DNA of 64,000 nt from UBA6183 sp964603255 (GCA_964603255.1 CAZRVA010000003.1:4366-68365), one strand, 5' to 3'. Counted from the stretch's first letter, positions 1 to 8,305 are shown. The notes: a model not told the origin generated them from the sequence alone. Numbers and translations: made by a program.

Positions 1-63
1 GGAGCAAGCCGTTTAGGTACCTCAGCTAGCCTGGCTATTATGGGAGTTGAACAAACTGTTTAG
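1..63 (+). CDS. C-terminal end of a CDS cut by the window edge, probably deoxyribose-phosphate aldolase
   Basis: The first 20 codons read in frame to a TAG at 61-63. They contain a GASRLGTSAS stretch, which resembles the glycine/serine-rich phosphate-binding loop near the C terminus of DeoC-type aldolases (deoxyribose 5-phosphate to acetaldehyde plus glyceraldehyde 3-phosphate, nucleoside catabolism). Only this tail is visible, so the assignment rests on one short motif and could be another TIM-barrel aldolase. The next gene starts 2 bases after the stop, which suggests a shared transcript. Confidence 0.45.
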   Translation, partial: GASRLGTSASLAIMGVEQTV

Positions 64-65
64 TT

Positions 66-452
66 ATGAAAAAAATATTGTTTCTTGGATTTAGTTTATT
101 AGGATTGCACTACGCAAATGCACAACAAAATGTGCAGGTAATTGGTGATGCACATCTCGACTCGTTGGTGCAACGTAACATAGAGCTAAACCAAGCGGCA
201 AATGGCATTCAAGGGTACAGGGTGCAAATATTTTTTGGTAGTGATAGAAAGGCTGCCAACGAAGCGCGCACCAAGTTTTTACAGTTGTACCCTGAAACAG
301 AAGCGTATTTGGTTTATCAACAACCTAACTTTAAAGTTCGTGTTGGCGATTTTAGAAATCAAGTAGAAGCACAAGCCATTTACAGAAGTTTATTAACCCA
401 CTTTGAAACAGTATTTATAGTACCAGATAAAATAAATTTACCGAAATTATAA
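66..452 (+). CDS. Secreted SPOR-domain protein
   Basis: This 128-aa protein has a signal peptide (residues 1-19, cleavage likely after ANA) and one SPOR-like domain from about residue 49 (GYRVQIFFGS) to about 120. SPOR domains bind peptidoglycan denuded of stem peptides, so the mature protein probably sits in the periplasm near septal or remodelled wall. It carries no other domain and no transmembrane anchor, which is common for small Bacteroidota SPOR proteins. The start lies 2 bp after the preceding stop, so it is probably co-transcribed with the upstream aldolase-like gene. The precise partner is unknown. Confidence 0.85.
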   Translation: MKKILFLGFSLLGLHYANAQQNVQVIGDAHLDSLVQRNIELNQAANGIQGYRVQIFFGSDRKAANEARTKFLQLYPETEAYLVYQQPNFKVRVGDFRNQVEAQAIYRSLLTHFETVFIVPDKINLPKL

Positions 453-455
453 AAA

Positions 456-469
456 GAGGTTTAGGGTTT
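456..469 (+). repeat. Left arm of inverted repeat flanking the four-helix-bundle gene
   Basis: The 14-mer GAGGTTTAGGGTTT at 456-469 matches the reverse complement of 999-1012 at 13 of 14 positions. Further matching blocks (GTT, TGTTCT, GATT) continue inward on both sides with small gaps. The two arms enclose exactly the gene at 576-974 and its short flanks. Confidence 0.6.
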
Positions 470-575
470 GTTGTTAGTGGTTTATTGTTCTTTGATTTGC
501 GCTCACTTATGAGTGTTCTTTTGGAGTTGTAATGAATGTTAGTTAACTTGTATTTTCACATTAAATAACACGATT

Positions 576-974
576 ATGGCAACATTTAAAAAGTTTGAAG
601 ACATTGAAGCTTGGCAACAGTCAAGAGAGTTATCAAAAAAAGTTTGGAAGTTAACTTGCTCAGGTACATTTAAGGATGATTTTGGGTTGAAGCAACAAAT
701 CAATAAATCAACTGGTTCTGTAATGGATAATATTGCTGAAGGATTTGGTAGAGGAGGCAATAAAGAATTTATTCATTTTATCGGAATTTCGTTAGGCTCC
801 TTAGATGAAACCAAGTCACAGTTATATCGTGCACTTGATCGCGAACATATCAATCAACAAGTATTTGATGATATGGAGGAATTGGTTCAATCTATTGGAA
901 ATAAACTAGGAAAACTCTCTTCTTACCTCAACCAAAGTGACATTAAAGGAATAAAATTTAAAAATAAAGCGTAA
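576..974 (+). CDS. Four-helix-bundle protein (S23 / 23S rRNA intervening-sequence protein family)
   Basis: This 132-aa protein shows the family signature: an N-terminal FEDIEAWQQSREL, NIAEGFGR at residues 52-59, and SLGSLDETKSQLYRALD at 72-88. Family members form pentameric four-helix bundles. They were first found encoded inside intervening sequences of 23S rRNA, and many Bacteroidota carry free-standing copies; a relative (Avd) works with diversity-generating reverse transcriptases. No reverse transcriptase or rRNA is visible here. The gene is framed by inverted repeats at 456-469 and 999-1012 and sits between unrelated genes, so it looks like an inserted cassette. Its molecular function is unknown. 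Confidence 0.85.
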   Translation: MATFKKFEDIEAWQQSRELSKKVWKLTCSGTFKDDFGLKQQINKSTGSVMDNIAEGFGRGGNKEFIHFIGISLGSLDETKSQLYRALDREHINQQVFDDMEELVQSIGNKLGKLSSYLNQSDIKGIKFKNKA

Positions 975-998
975 TACTCAATCAGAACACCCAACCAT

Positions 999-1012
999 AA
1001 ACCCCAAACCTC
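999..1012 (-). repeat. Right arm of inverted repeat flanking the four-helix-bundle gene
   Basis: This is the reverse-complement partner of 456-469 (13 of 14 identical). It lies in the 61-bp spacer between the four-helix-bundle gene and the fumarylacetoacetase-family gene. See the left arm for the extended alignment. Confidence 0.6.
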
Positions 1013-1035
1013 AAACAAGAAACTATTTAAATAAC

Positions 1036-2052
1036 ATGAAACTAGTAACATACAATAAAGAAAATACCGTTGATTTAGGTATTTTAATTGAAGATAATAT
1101 TTACAGTTTGCATCAAATTGATGCTACTTTGCCAAACAACATGCGTGAATTTTTATTTGCAGGCAGCGAGGCAATGAATAAAGCGAAACAGCACGATGCA
1201 GATTTAAAAATTGGCAAACTAACAGCAACAGCTATTAAATTGACTGATGTAACTTTGTTAGCACCGGTTAATGAACCAACATCTTGTCGCGATGGTTATG
1301 CTTTCCGCCAACATGTGGCTGCTGCGCGCAGAAATCGTGGTGTGCCTATGATTCCTGAATTTGATCAATACCCAATATTCTATTTCACCAACCACAATGC
1401 AGTGCAAGGTCCGGGCGAGATTGAATGTATGCCTGATCATTTTGAAAAATTAGATTTTGAATTAGAAGTAGCAATTGTTGTTGGGAAAAAAGGCCGTAAC
1501 ATCAGAGCAGAAGAGGCAGACGAATACATTGCAGGTTATATGATCATGAATGATATGAGTGCTCGTACCTTACAAATGGAAGAAATGTTATTAAACCTTG
1601 GTCCTGCAAAAGGAAAAGACTTTAGCACTGTTATCGGTCCTTACTTTGTAACACCTGACGAGTTGGAGCAATATGTTGTTCCTGCAAAACCAAATCACGT
1701 TGGGCGTAACCACAATTTACAAATGAAATGTTGGGTAAACGGTGTTCAAGTTAGTGAAGGCAACGTTGCTGACATGGATTGGACATTCGCTGAGATTTTA
1801 GAGCGTTGCGCTTATGGCGTTGATATCTTTCCTGGTGATGTAATTGGCAGTGGAACTGTGGGCACAGGTTGTTTCTTAGAACTAAACGGAACAGGTTTAT
1901 TAAACGATAAAAACTTTAAACCGCAATGGTTGCAAGATGGCGATGTAGTTGAAATGGAGATTACGGGATTAGGTCGTTTAAGCAATACCATTAAAAAAGT
2001 AAACACAGACTTTAGTATTTTAAAATTGAAAAAAGCTGCTCAGTTAGCATAG
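1036..2052 (+). CDS. Fumarylacetoacetate hydrolase family protein
   Basis: This 338-aa cytoplasmic enzyme has the FAH C-terminal fold. The expected metal-binding acids are visible as E142 and E144 in LDFELEV and D173 in MIMNDMSAR, followed by KGKDFST at 192-198 and the GTVGTGC loop. The family cleaves C-C bonds in acylpyruvate-type substrates; full-length members of this type in Bacteroidota are usually annotated as fumarylacetoacetase-like for the last step of tyrosine catabolism. No other tyrosine-degradation gene is in the window, so the substrate is not proven. A hairpin terminator follows at 2074-2104. Confidence 0.85.
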   Translation: MKLVTYNKENTVDLGILIEDNIYSLHQIDATLPNNMREFLFAGSEAMNKAKQHDADLKIGKLTATAIKLTDVTLLAPVNEPTSCRDGYAFRQHVAAARRNRGVPMIPEFDQYPIFYFTNHNAVQGPGEIECMPDHFEKLDFELEVAIVVGKKGRNIRAEEADEYIAGYMIMNDMSARTLQMEEMLLNLGPAKGKDFSTVIGPYFVTPDELEQYVVPAKPNHVGRNHNLQMKCWVNGVQVSEGNVADMDWTFAEILERCAYGVDIFPGDVIGSGTVGTGCFLELNGTGLLNDKNFKPQWLQDGDVVEMEITGLGRLSNTIKKVNTDFSILKLKKAAQLA

Positions 2053-2073
2053 ATATTCTATACCATTACTCAG

Positions 2074-2104
2074 AAAAGCCATCGTAACATACGTTGGCTT
2101 TTTT
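2074..2104 (+). terminator. Rho-independent terminator after the FAH-family gene
   Basis: An 11-position stem with one mismatch (AAAAGCCATCG with CGTTGGCTTTT) has a short loop and is followed by a T-run. It lies 22 bp after the stop codon. Confidence 0.75.
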
Positions 2105-2171
2105 GTGTTTTTATGGTGTGCTATGTAAAACTAATTTCGTTTTATTTGATGATTTATTTAATATGTAAAAC

Positions 2172-2768
2172 ATGAGTGAAGGTTACACTTTTTTAAAATC
2201 TTTTTTCGGTTCAGCCCTTACCAACCCCGAAAAGCTTAATGCAGTGCTGATGTGTTTCATTAAAAAAGAGTTTGATAAGAACAGTTGTCTTTTAGAAGAG
2301 GGTAAGGTGAGCAACGAGTATTTTATTATAGAGCAAGGCCTTGTCAGAACATACTCTACAACCCCTGATGGTAATGAGGTGACTACTGCTTTTTTTGATG
2401 CGGGTAAGCCGGTATTTGAAGTAGCATCATTTTTTTTAAGGCAAGAATCAAAAGAGAGTATCCAAGCAATAACACCATGTATTGTTTGGGGTATTTCATT
2501 CGATAATCTGAATAAATTGTTTCATACTATTCCTGAATTTCGGGAGTTTGGACGAAGTTTACTCGTTCATGGGTTTGCTGAGTTAAAACTAAGAATGCAA
2601 TCAATAATTACAGAAACAGCAGAAACACGATATCGTAAATTGATTGAATCTGGCTCGGAAGTTATTATGCATGCCCCTTTAAAGTATATTGCTTCTTATT
2701 TAGGTGTAACCGATTCATCATTAAGTCGTATTAGAAAAGAAACAACATTTCTAAATACCCAAAAGTAA
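2172..2768 (+). CDS. Crp/Fnr family transcriptional regulator
   Basis: This 198-aa protein has an N-terminal cyclic-nucleotide-binding-like beta-roll (about residues 25-115, with EEGKVSNEYFIIEQGLVRTY) and a C-terminal helix-turn-helix at about 167-188 (LKYIASYLGVTDSSLSRIRKE). Bacteroidota have many such Crp-like proteins. They usually lack the Cys cluster of Fnr and the full cAMP-binding signature, so the ligand is unknown. The gene is followed within about 70 bp by a polytopic membrane protein on the same strand. This arrangement suggests that the regulator controls or is expressed with that gene. Confidence 0.88.
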   Translation: MSEGYTFLKSFFGSALTNPEKLNAVLMCFIKKEFDKNSCLLEEGKVSNEYFIIEQGLVRTYSTTPDGNEVTTAFFDAGKPVFEVASFFLRQESKESIQAITPCIVWGISFDNLNKLFHTIPEFREFGRSLLVHGFAELKLRMQSIITETAETRYRKLIESGSEVIMHAPLKYIASYLGVTDSSLSRIRKETTFLNTQK

Positions 2769-2840
2769 ATTGATTTCTTGTCATATGACAAGTGTTATCA
2801 ATTATCTAAAGGCTTGTTTTGTACCATTAATTTATATGAT

Positions 2841-3537
2841 ATGGAAACTTTGCCAATTTATGTTTATGTGGTTTTTGTAGCGGCAATCATGTTTGCTGTT
2901 TATTTTTTTAGTAAAGCATCAAAAAGTAAACTGCTGCTCATTTTTATGTTAACTTGGATGGCCTTTACCGGTGTACTAGCGTGGTATGGTTTTTTTGAGA
3001 ACACATCATTGTTGCCACCTCGCTTTTTAGTGGCTGTACTTCCCCCCTTATTGTTGTTGGTTACACTTAACTCAACACGAAAGGGAATTGAATGGCTGAT
3101 TAAATTTGATTTACATTTAATTACCAAGATTCAAGTATTTCGCCTGTTTATGGAACTTACACTTTATTGGTTATTTCTGCACAAGCTAGCTCCGGAATTG
3201 ATGACTTTTGAAGGAAGAAACTTTGATATAATCCCGGCACTTACATCAATTTTTATATACTATTTAGCTTTTAAGAGAGGTAAATCAAATTATAAACTTC
3301 TATTGTATTGGAATGTGATTTCTTTGTTTATTCTCGTTTTTACGGTAATCAATGGAGTGCTATCAGCACCAGGTCCATTTCAGCAATTTGCCTTTGAACA
3401 GCCTAATAGAGGAATATTATATNNNNNNNNNNTTTATATGGTTGCCAGCTGTGGCGGTTCCGATTGCATATTATTGCCATGTTATTTCAATGCGTATTAT
3501 CGTCTTTCGAATTAGACTTGAAAATCTAAAATCATAA
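2841..3537 (+). CDS. Polytopic membrane protein of unknown function, interrupted by an assembly gap
   Basis: The start chosen is ATG 2841 (METLPIYVYV); an upstream TTG at 2778 would add a non-hydrophobic leader with no support. About seven hydrophobic segments are visible. Ten N at 3423-3432 split the gene. The frame before the gap runs to a short stop at 3515, while the frame after it continues another hydrophobic segment (WLPAVAVPIAYYCHV) to a stop at 3537. The true missing length is therefore probably a multiple of three rather than 10. I do not recognise a named family. Its position right after a Crp/Fnr gene suggests they may be regulated together. Confidence 0.6.
3423..3432. other. Assembly gap (10 N)
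   Basis: A run of ten N lies inside the membrane-protein gene. The reading frames on either side differ by one, so the N count is probably a placeholder. Confidence 0.98.
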
Positions 3538-3599
3538 ACTTAAATCCAATCTAACATTATGGTAATGTATGATGCTCAACTTTGTGTCAAATAAAAACC

Positions 3600-3797
3600 A
3601 TGATGAAATGCAATTTAATTTATGCCTTGTTACTGGTGCTAATTGGTTCAGGCTTTATGTTAATTACCCACACTGACTTGTACTCGTTGGCTTTGTCTTT
3701 GTTAAGCTTTGCTGTATTGGCCTTTCCATTACTTACATTAATTACACAACGCAGCAAAAAAGACAAAACAGATAATGAGGTTTATTTGGGTGTTTGA
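3600..3797 (+). CDS. Small two-segment membrane protein, hypothetical
   Basis: This short protein (65 aa from ATG 3600; a TTG at 3582 is possible) has two hydrophobic segments, LIYALLLVLIGSGFMLI and LALSLLSFAVLAFPLL, and a charged tail RSKKDKTDN. I do not recognise a family. It follows the gapped membrane protein by about 60 bp on the same strand, so it may be part of the same unit. Its small size makes coding status moderately uncertain. Confidence 0.5.
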   Translation: MMKCNLIYALLLVLIGSGFMLITHTDLYSLALSLLSFAVLAFPLLTLITQRSKKDKTDNEVYLGV

Positions 3798-3824
3798 TAT
3801 TATTTCGGTTTCTCAATTTTTAAG

Positions 3825-3858
3825 CAAAAAACATAAGGGTTAAATTCAACCCTTATGT
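3825..3858 (-). terminator. Terminator of the fasciclin gene
   Basis: An 11-bp perfect stem pairs 3831-3841 with 3848-3858. On the minus strand it is followed by a T-run (plus-strand A-run 3825-3832). It lies just downstream of the fasciclin stop at 3872. Confidence 0.8.
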
Positions 3859-3871
3859 TCAATAGAAATCT

Positions 3872-4432
3872 TTAGTTAGGCATGGCTACTTGATCAATTA
3901 CGTGTATAACGCCATTGCTTTGGTAAACATCGTAAATGGTAATATTAAACGACTGGCCTTTTTCATCCTTAAGCATGATGTTTTTATCTCCATTCATCAT
4001 CGCAGTTAATGTACCACCTGAAACCGTTTTTAAAATGGCTTTTCCTCCCGAAGATTTGATCTTTTTCATTAATTCGTTGGCATCTAGTTTACCCGCTACT
4101 ACATGGTAAGTCAGGATTTGGGTTAATAGGCTTTTATTTTCAGGTTTTAATAATGTTGCTACAGTTCCCTCCGGAAGTTTAGCAAATGCATCATTTGTTG
4201 GAGCAAATACTGTAAATGGCCCGGCACTTTGTAGGGTTTCAACTAATCCTGCTGCTTTTACCGCGGCAACCAGTGTAGTGTGGTCTTTTGAGTTTACTGC
4301 ATTCTCAACAATGTTTTTCTTCGGATACATAACTTCTCCGCCAACAATTACATTGTTTTGTGCGACAGACGTAATACTTGATGAAAGGAACAATCCCATG
4401 ATAAGGGCTAATGATTTAATTGACTTTTTCAT
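3872..4432 (-). CDS. Secreted fasciclin (FAS1) domain protein
   Basis: This 186-aa protein has a signal peptide (about residues 1-25) and a single FAS1 domain. The H1 motif GPFTVFAPTNDAFAKL is at 71-86, the YH-containing segment YHVVAGK at 109-115, and the H2 motif NGVIHVIDQV near the C terminus. FAS1 domains mediate adhesion or protein-protein contact at the cell surface or in the periplasm; bacterial single-domain members have no agreed enzymatic role. The gene is monocistronic, with its own terminator at 3825-3858. Confidence 0.92.
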   Translation of the reverse strand: MKKSIKSLALIMGLFLSSSITSVAQNNVIVGGEVMYPKKNIVENAVNSKDHTTLVAAVKAAGLVETLQSAGPFTVFAPTNDAFAKLPEGTVATLLKPENKSLLTQILTYHVVAGKLDANELMKKIKSSGGKAILKTVSGGTLTAMMNGDKNIMLKDEKGQSFNITIYDVYQSNGVIHVIDQVAMPN

Positions 4433-4570
4433 GATGTTTTAGTTTTAAGTGTGCCATTAGTTACGACACAACTTCAACTTTGGATTTTGTAGTGGAAATT
4501 TTTTATGAAATGGTCGTTTGATTTGAAACAGAAGTTTTAGTTATTGCTTTATTGACCATCTTAGTTAAGA

Positions 4571-4605
4571 TATAAAACAAAAAAGTCGTTCACTTGAACG
4601 ACTTT
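4571..4605 (-). terminator. Terminator of tRNA-Met
   Basis: An 11-bp perfect stem (4582-4592 with 4595-4605) is followed on the minus strand by a U-rich tail (complement of 4571-4584). It begins 8 bp past the 3' end of the tRNA. Confidence 0.85.
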
Positions 4606-4612
4606 AATTTAG

Positions 4613-4686
4613 TAGCGGGGAGCAGAATCGAACTGCCGACCTTAGGGTTATGAATCCTACGCTCTAACCATCTGAGCTACCCCGCC
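4613..4686 (-). tRNA. tRNA-Met (CAT)
   Basis: The minus strand folds as a 74-nt cloverleaf. The acceptor arm is GGCGGGG paired with CCCCGCT (one G-U), followed by discriminator A. The D arm is present, the anticodon loop TTCATAA carries CAT, and the T loop contains TTCGATT. The 3' CCA is not encoded. The first base pair is G-U rather than mismatched as in initiator tRNAs, so an elongator Met tRNA is more likely; a tRNA-Ile2 whose CAT is modified to lysidine cannot be excluded by eye. Confidence 0.95.
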
Positions 4687-4706
4687 ATTTTATCCTTAAT
4701 GGGCTG

Positions 4707-4714
4707 CAAATGTA
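4707..4714 (-). promoter_or_regulatory. -7 element (TACATTTG) upstream of tRNA-Met
   Basis: On the minus strand TACATTTG matches the Bacteroidota housekeeping -7 consensus TAnnTTTG, about 21 bp upstream of the tRNA 5' end. No clear -33 TTTG lies at the standard spacing. Confidence 0.5.
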
Positions 4715-4900
4715 GAAATAAAAAAATAAAAACCCTACTTTTGTAAACAAAAATTAATTTGAGCCTCATAATCAATATGCAATTTTAGTGGTGTATTTAA
4801 ATGTGGACTCGTTTTGGTGAGTTGTGTAGAATATTAACAAGTTGTGCACATTTTTAAAAATTTAACGTTGTATATTCGGACTTTGAAACACGAGAGCAAA

Positions 4901-5680
4901 ATGAAGAAAACCCGAAAAATATTATTGAGTTCTGCAATTGCATTGGCAGTGGGAACAGGTGCAGTATATTTACTAAGCAATGGCACTGTAAAAGGCATAG
5001 CTAATGCCATAAAAATGGCTTCCCCTTCCTACCCAACTTTTGGCATTGATTTGCCGGGGGAGTATGATTTACATGGTATTGATGTTTCGCGTCACCAACG
5101 TAACATTGATTGGGAGGCGGTAAGCAAAATGAAACATAAGGATGTTTCTATTCAGTTCGCTTTTATTAAGGCTAGTGAAGGTCGCACTGTTGTTGACGAA
5201 TATTTTAAGTCAAATTGGAAAGAGTGCAAAGAGGCTGGTATCATGAGGGGAGCATATCACTTTTATCGTCCGCATTTAACAGCCGATGAACAAGCTAGAT
5301 TGTTTTTTAAACAAGTTCCAAAGTTAGAAAAAGGTGACTTAGCACCAGTGCTTGACATTGAAATGTACGGTGGAGGAAGCCGTGAGGTGTTAAAGAAAAA
5401 CTTAAAACGCTGGTTAGTGTTGGTTGAGAAACAATATGGCGTAACACCAATTATTTATACCAACTACGGATTTTATAAGCATATGTTAACTGGCAAAGAG
5501 TTTAAGAAATATCCTCTTTGGATAGCTCATTACCGCACACCTGATTTAAAAGACAAATTATCAGGCTGGCATTTCTGGCAACATAGTGATCGTGGTCGTG
5601 TAAATGGTATCAGAGGTGGTGTTGACTTCAATGTATTTGATGGAGATATTGAAGACTTAAAAAAGCTAACAAAGAACTAA
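4901..5680 (+). CDS. Glycoside hydrolase family 25 lysozyme (muramidase)
   Basis: The start chosen is ATG 4901, which gives 259 aa beginning with a basic, hydrophobic export or anchor segment (MKKTRKILLSSAIALAVGTG). A GTG at 4844 would only add unlikely residues. The GH25 barrel spans about residues 57-255. The active-site acids are D61 in HGIDVSRHQ and the D152/E154 pair in PVLDIEMYG. GH25 enzymes hydrolyse the MurNAc-GlcNAc beta-1,4 bond of peptidoglycan. The length and single domain fit a periplasmic or surface-anchored muramidase used in wall turnover rather than a phage lysin; no phage genes are nearby. Confidence 0.92.
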   Translation: MKKTRKILLSSAIALAVGTGAVYLLSNGTVKGIANAIKMASPSYPTFGIDLPGEYDLHGIDVSRHQRNIDWEAVSKMKHKDVSIQFAFIKASEGRTVVDEYFKSNWKECKEAGIMRGAYHFYRPHLTADEQARLFFKQVPKLEKGDLAPVLDIEMYGGGSREVLKKNLKRWLVLVEKQYGVTPIIYTNYGFYKHMLTGKEFKKYPLWIAHYRTPDLKDKLSGWHFWQHSDRGRVNGIRGGVDFNVFDGDIEDLKKLTKN

Positions 5681-5694
5681 CGATTTTCTCAATA

Positions 5695-5735
5695 AAAAAG
5701 CCTGCAATTAATGATTGCAGGCTTTTTCTTTTTTT
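5695..5735. terminator. Bidirectional terminator between GH25 and pdxA
   Basis: A perfect 14-bp stem (5695-5708 with 5714-5727) has A-rich and T-rich flanks on both sides. It serves the convergent GH25 gene (plus) and pdxA (minus). Confidence 0.88.
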
Positions 5736-6801
5736 AAAAATCAATCCTAAAACGCTCTTTTCTGTGTTGCGTAAACTGTAAAAAGTCTTCGCTTAATTTA
5801 AAGTTTTCGTTTCTTGTTCTTACCAAGTCTAACGCAGCATAAAATGCATTTCTAAAACTGCTTTCATCTGCTTTGTTTTTGCCTGCAATATCGTACGCAG
5901 TTCCATGGTCAGGACTGGTACGAATAAAACTTAAACCTGCAGTAAAATTGACTCCGTTTTCAAATCCTAAAAACTTAAATGGAATCAACCCTTGGTCGTG
6001 GTACATGGCCAATACCGCATCAAATTTTTGGTATTGACGTGCGCCAAAAAAGCCATCAGAAGGATAAGGGCCGTAAGCCAACAATCCTTCTTCTTGAGCC
6101 TTTGCACAAGCAACCGCAATAATCTCTTTATCTTCATTGCCCAGTAAACCATTGTCGCCTGCATGTGGGTTTAAGCCCAATACTGCAATTTTTGGTTTGG
6201 TAATACTAAAGTCTTTTTGCAAGCTTTGCTGCATGGTTTTTAGTTTACGCAAAATACTTTCTACACTTATTTTTGAAGCAACGTCTTTTAACGGAACATG
6301 ACCTGTAACCAAACCAACTTTTAAATCATCACAAATCAACATCATCAAATGGTTTTCTGCACCATCTTGTTGCGCTAAATATTCGGTGTGTCCGCTAAAT
6401 GGAAGCGATGAACTATTTACGTTGTGTTTGTTTAATGGTGCAGTTACTAACGCATGAATATTGCCTGCTTTTAAGTCTTTGGTAGCTGCTTCTAAACTCT
6501 TAAAAGCATATTTGCCCCCTAACTCGGTTACCTCTCCCGGTTTAATTTCAACCTCTTCTTCCCAGCACACCAATATATTAGCCTTTTTATGGTGAATTTG
6601 ATCAAGACTTTTAATGATATGTAAGTTAAAGTCTGGATGGTTTATAGCCTTTTTCCAATACGAAATTATTTTGGGTGAACCATAAATAACCGGAGTGCAA
6701 TAATCTGCAATACGGCTATCCAATAAAGTTTTTATAACTACCTCCGGGCCGATGCCGTTTACATCGCCCATTGTAATGCCTATAATAGGTAATTTACTCA
6801 T
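5734..6801 (-). CDS. pdxA: 4-hydroxythreonine-4-phosphate dehydrogenase
   Basis: This 355-aa enzyme oxidises 4-phosphohydroxy-L-threonine in the DXP-dependent pyridoxal 5'-phosphate pathway. It opens with the family signature GITMGDVNGIGPE. The divalent-metal histidines expected from E. coli PdxA appear as H168 (TGHVP), H213 (NPHAGD) and H268 (MYHDQGL). SGHTEYL (H138) and DHGTAYD also match. The gene lies 3 bp downstream of the aminopeptidase gene on the minus strand, so the two are probably co-transcribed. rsmA, the neighbour of pdxA in many bacteria, is close by but divergent. Confidence 0.96.
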   Translation of the reverse strand: MSKLPIIGITMGDVNGIGPEVVIKTLLDSRIADYCTPVIYGSPKIISYWKKAINHPDFNLHIIKSLDQIHHKKANILVCWEEEVEIKPGEVTELGGKYAFKSLEAATKDLKAGNIHALVTAPLNKHNVNSSSLPFSGHTEYLAQQDGAENHLMMLICDDLKVGLVTGHVPLKDVASKISVESILRKLKTMQQSLQKDFSITKPKIAVLGLNPHAGDNGLLGNEDKEIIAVACAKAQEEGLLAYGPYPSDGFFGARQYQKFDAVLAMYHDQGLIPFKFLGFENGVNFTAGLSFIRTSPDHGTAYDIAGKNKADESSFRNAFYAALDLVRTRNENFKLSEDFLQFTQHRKERFRIDF

Positions 6802-6804
6802 GGT

Positions 6805-8241
6805 TTAGTTGCTTAGTTCTTTTAAAAATTCAAACATTAAACGAACGCCAACTCCGGTTCCGTTTTTAGGTCTGTAGCTATCTGCAGCGTTATTGTATGC
6901 AGGCCCTGCGATATCAAAATGCATCCAAGGGTAATCAATAAATTTCTCCAGAAACTTACCGGCAGTAATTGCTCCGGCAACAGGCCCACCAATGTTTTTC
7001 ATATCGGCAATGTCACTCTTCAATAGTTTGGCATAATCATCCCAAAACGGAAACTCCACCAAACGCTCGTGAACTTGATTACCGCATAATTTTAAATTTA
7101 ATTTAGTTGCTTCATCTGCAGTACCCATGCATACAATACCATAACTTCCAATTGCAGCAGCAGCAGCTCCGGTTAAAGTTGCAAAATCCATAACCAACTC
7201 TGGGTTATATTTTTTTGCATAAGCCAATGCATCAGCCAAAATCATTCTACCTTCTGCATCGGCATTTAACATTTCAACAGTTTTGCCATCATACATTTTT
7301 ATTACATCACCAGGTGCATAAGCATTTTCTCCTGGGCGGTTATCTGTGGCAGGAACCAACGCAATAACATGTACATTTAATTGTGCTTTTGCTACAGCAT
7401 ACATTGTGGCTGCAACTAAAGCACCACCTGCCATATCACACTTCATGGTGTCCATTCCGGCTGTTGGCTTTAAGCTTAATCCTCCGGTATCGTATACCAC
7501 ACCTTTACCTACCAAAACAATTGGTTTTTTGTTAACCGCTTTCTTTGGTTTGTACTCCATAATGGTAAAAGTTGGTGGGGTTTGACTGCCTTTGTTTACC
7601 GCCAATAAGCCGCCCATTTTTAAAGCTTCAATTTGTTTTTTGTTCAACACTTCTACTTTAAACGAAGCCGCTTTACCCATCTTTTTCATTTCATCGGCAA
7701 AACCTACAGCATTTAAATGACTTTGTGGTTCGTTAACTAAATCTCTGGCTTTGCAAACCGATTCAACCAAAATTTCTAACTCGGTAACTGCCGGTTTTTT
7801 AATTTGAGTTGATACCACCGTAATGGTTTTTAACGTATTTAAATCTTGCTCACTTTTGTATTTAATAAATTGATAGTTGCTTAATGCGCAACCTTCTGCA
7901 ATGGCTAATAACCACTCATCGTTTGCAACCAATGTTTGCAATTCAATCTCGGCATATTTGTGAGCGTTAAGTGCAGTACAAAGTTTGTTTCCAGTGCCAC
8001 GTAACAACTCTAATTGTTGAGGTTCGTCTTTCCCTTCTACCTCTTCAATAAGTTGGATGTACGCCAATCTGGTTAATTGATTAACCAAAATTAAATTTTC
8101 TTTGGCACTAATTTTTTTGTTGATGTAGTCGATTTCTTTTTTCTCAAAACCCAACGATTTAAAATCAGTTTTTTTGTTTGCTAAATAAAGTGCCGACTTA
8201 TTATTACTTGCTTTTGTTTTTAATTGAATTGATGTGTGCAT
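6805..8241 (-). CDS. Leucyl aminopeptidase family (M17) metallopeptidase
   Basis: This 478-aa cytosolic aminopeptidase has a variable N-terminal domain (about 1-165) and the M17 catalytic domain. Metal and catalytic residues are visible: K246 and D251 in VGKGVVYDTGG, D269 in KCDMAGG, and NADAEGR at 326-332 with D328, E330 and R332. M17 enzymes use two divalent metals to release N-terminal residues from peptides and typically form hexamers. It lies immediately upstream of pdxA (3 bp), forming a two-gene minus-strand unit. The N-terminal domain is divergent from PepA, so substrate preference is open. Confidence 0.94.
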   Translation of the reverse strand: MHTSIQLKTKASNNKSALYLANKKTDFKSLGFEKKEIDYINKKISAKENLILVNQLTRLAYIQLIEEVEGKDEPQQLELLRGTGNKLCTALNAHKYAEIELQTLVANDEWLLAIAEGCALSNYQFIKYKSEQDLNTLKTITVVSTQIKKPAVTELEILVESVCKARDLVNEPQSHLNAVGFADEMKKMGKAASFKVEVLNKKQIEALKMGGLLAVNKGSQTPPTFTIMEYKPKKAVNKKPIVLVGKGVVYDTGGLSLKPTAGMDTMKCDMAGGALVAATMYAVAKAQLNVHVIALVPATDNRPGENAYAPGDVIKMYDGKTVEMLNADAEGRMILADALAYAKKYNPELVMDFATLTGAAAAAIGSYGIVCMGTADEATKLNLKLCGNQVHERLVEFPFWDDYAKLLKSDIADMKNIGGPVAGAITAGKFLEKFIDYPWMHFDIAGPAYNNAADSYRPKNGTGVGVRLMFEFLKELSN

Positions 8242-8305
8242 GATTTGTATATACTAATAGCAGCAAATCTATAAAAAAAACTCACAAGCAAATAAGGAAG
8301 GATAA

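Noticed and set aside
4901..5680. GH25 lysozyme as a prophage lysin
   Set aside because: No holin, integrase or structural phage genes are near, and it has its own export signal and terminator.
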